Positions 12,853-13,623 of a stretch of 13,623 bases of DNA are shown here, in pieces; positions within the stretch are counted from its first letter, which is position 1; each line of letters begins with the position of its first letter. The stretch comes from an uncultured Eubacteriales bacterium (GTDB lineage Bacteria; Bacillota; Clostridia; Oscillospirales; Oscillospiraceae): assembly GCA_900550615.1 (NCBI GenBank), contig URSX01000043.1, positions 1 through 13,623 of the forward strand, written 5' to 3'. Position numbers and translations under genes: made by a program. The notes under the pieces are model-generated. The model had not been told where the DNA came from, ran no database searches, and was given only the letters and a program-made list of their open reading frames with translations.

Positions 12853-13623
12853 TTACTTATTGTTCTGATCGTCGTCATCGACCACCTTGTAGTCGGCGTC
12901 GTAATACTGGCCGCCCTGGGCGCCTGCGTCGGCACCGGGCTGAGCGCCGGCATCCGCGCCGGGCTGCTGGGGCTGCTGCTGATAGAGCTTCTCGCTCATC
13001 TTGTAGAAGGCCTGGGTCAGCTCCTCGGTAGCGGCCTTGATGGCATCGGTATCCTCGCCCTTGAGGGTCTCCTTCAGCTTGTCGATGCCGGCCTGGATGG
13101 GGGCCTTCTCGCTCTCGGGCACCTTGTCGCCCACCTCGCTGAGGGTCTTTTCCGCCTGGTAGACCATCTGGTCTGCCTGGTTGCGGACCTCCACCTTTTC
13201 CTTGACCTTGGCATCCTCGGCGGCATACTGCTCGGCTTCCTTCACGGCCTTCTCAATATCCTCCTTGCTCATGTTGGAAGAGGAGGTGATGGTGATGTGC
13301 TGCTCCTTGCCGGTGCCCAGATCCTTGGCGGACACGTTCACGATGCCGTTGGCATCGATATCGAAGGTAACCTCGATCTGCGGCACACCGCGGCGGGCCG
13401 GAGCGATGCCGTCCAGATGGAAGCGGCCCAGGCTCTTGTTGGCGGCAGCCATCTCGCGCTCGCCCTGGAGGACATTCACCTCCACGGAGGTCTGGTTATC
13501 AGCTGCGGTGGAGAAGATCTGGCTCTTCTTCACAGGGATGGTGGTATTGCGCTCGATGAGGCGGGTGCACACGCCGCCCATGGTCTCAATGCCCAGGGAC
13601 AGGGGCGTCACATCCAGCAGCAG
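12853..13623 (-). CDS. dnaK: Chaperone protein DnaK (Hsp70), C-terminal part, cut by window edge
   Basis: The frame is open to the right edge and encodes the last 256 residues of DnaK. It begins LLLDVTPLSLGIETMGG, the conserved interdomain linker and start of the substrate-binding domain, then holds NTTIPVKKSQIFSTAADNQ, VLQGERE, FDIDANGIVNVSAKD and the helical lid. The C-terminal tail is Gln/Gly/Ala-rich and ends in VVDDDDQNNK, similar to the acidic DnaK tail. The tail contains a perfect protein repeat of PGADAGAQ twice in tandem. The ATPase domain and any upstream grpE or hrcA lie outside the window, so the heat-shock promoter and operator cannot be seen. The GTG at 13609-13611 is internal, not a start. 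Confidence 0.97.
   Translation of the reverse strand: MLLDVTPLSLGIETMGGVCTRLIERNTTIPVKKSQIFSTAADNQTSVEVNVLQGEREMAAANKSLGRFHLDGIAPARRGVPQIEVTFDIDANGIVNVSAKDLGTGKEQHITITSSSNMSKEDIEKAVKEAEQYAAEDAKVKEKVEVRNQADQMVYQAEKTLSEVGDKVPESEKAPIQAGIDKLKETLKGEDTDAIKAATEELTQAFYKMSEKLYQQQPQQPGADAGAQPGADAGAQGGQYYDADYKVVDDDDQNNK
12916..12963 (-). repeat. Tandem 24-base repeat in the dnaK tail
   Basis: Two adjacent 24-base units encode PGADAGAQ twice. The protein repeat is exact while several wobble bases differ, which points to an older duplication or selection on the protein tail, not a fresh slippage event. Confidence 0.75.

Overview
The window reads as a stretch of chromosome from a GC-rich, spore-forming, anaerobic member of the Clostridia, probably an Oscillospiraceae-type gut bacterium (Oscillibacter/Flavonifractor-like). 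The reasons are a spoVAC sporulation gene, several oxygen-sensitive [4Fe-4S] and radical SAM proteins, AGGAGG-type ribosome binding sites, TTGACA/TATAAT-type promoters, and the GC-rich codon use. The genus is inference. No rRNA, tRNA, CRISPR array, insertion sequence, integrase or prophage gene was seen. Thirteen complete protein genes and one gene cut by the window edge are supported.

Layout. Positions 30-2704 (minus strand) hold an elongation factor G paralogue with its own strong promoter, and upstream of it a solitary spoVAC. A divergent intergenic region (2705-2846) then leads to a plus-strand pair, a small 2[4Fe-4S] ferredoxin and a HemW-type radical SAM protein three bases apart. Next is a plus-strand XRE regulator with two C-terminal membrane helices (4410-4916). 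The convergent region 4917-5093 carries a terminator for each side and a GC-rich palindromic repeat between them. On the minus strand follow an unrecognised 156-residue protein (5094-5564) and a tightly packed four-gene cluster (5679-9045): SPASM-like radical SAM protein, mutY, tdk and a PflX-type radical SAM protein. Its junctions are abutting, 5 bases apart, and a 4-base overlap. After a 271-base spacer with GC-rich repeats and a strong terminator, another minus-strand operon runs from the right edge: dnaK (C-terminal part only), dnaJ, a PHP-family histidinol-phosphatase-like gene, rpiB, and a membrane-anchored protein with a putative glycoside-hydrolase-like domain.

How the genes fit together. 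dnaK and dnaJ form the Hsp70 chaperone pair; co-transcription with PHP phosphatase, rpiB and a surface protein is suggested by 9-23 base gaps on one strand and a single clear terminator at the end. The ferredoxin is well placed to supply electrons to the HemW-type protein. The SAM-mutY-tdk-SAM cluster joins repair of oxidised-guanine mispairs and thymidine salvage to two radical SAM enzymes of unknown substrate.

Most of the window is conserved housekeeping sequence. The points most worth following are the EF-G paralogue whose GTPase motifs depart from canonical EF-G at three sites, the ferredoxin-HemW pair, the radical SAM/mutY/tdk cluster, the solitary spoVAC, and the GC-rich palindromic intergenic repeats. 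I did not find clear evidence of a wholly new multi-gene system.
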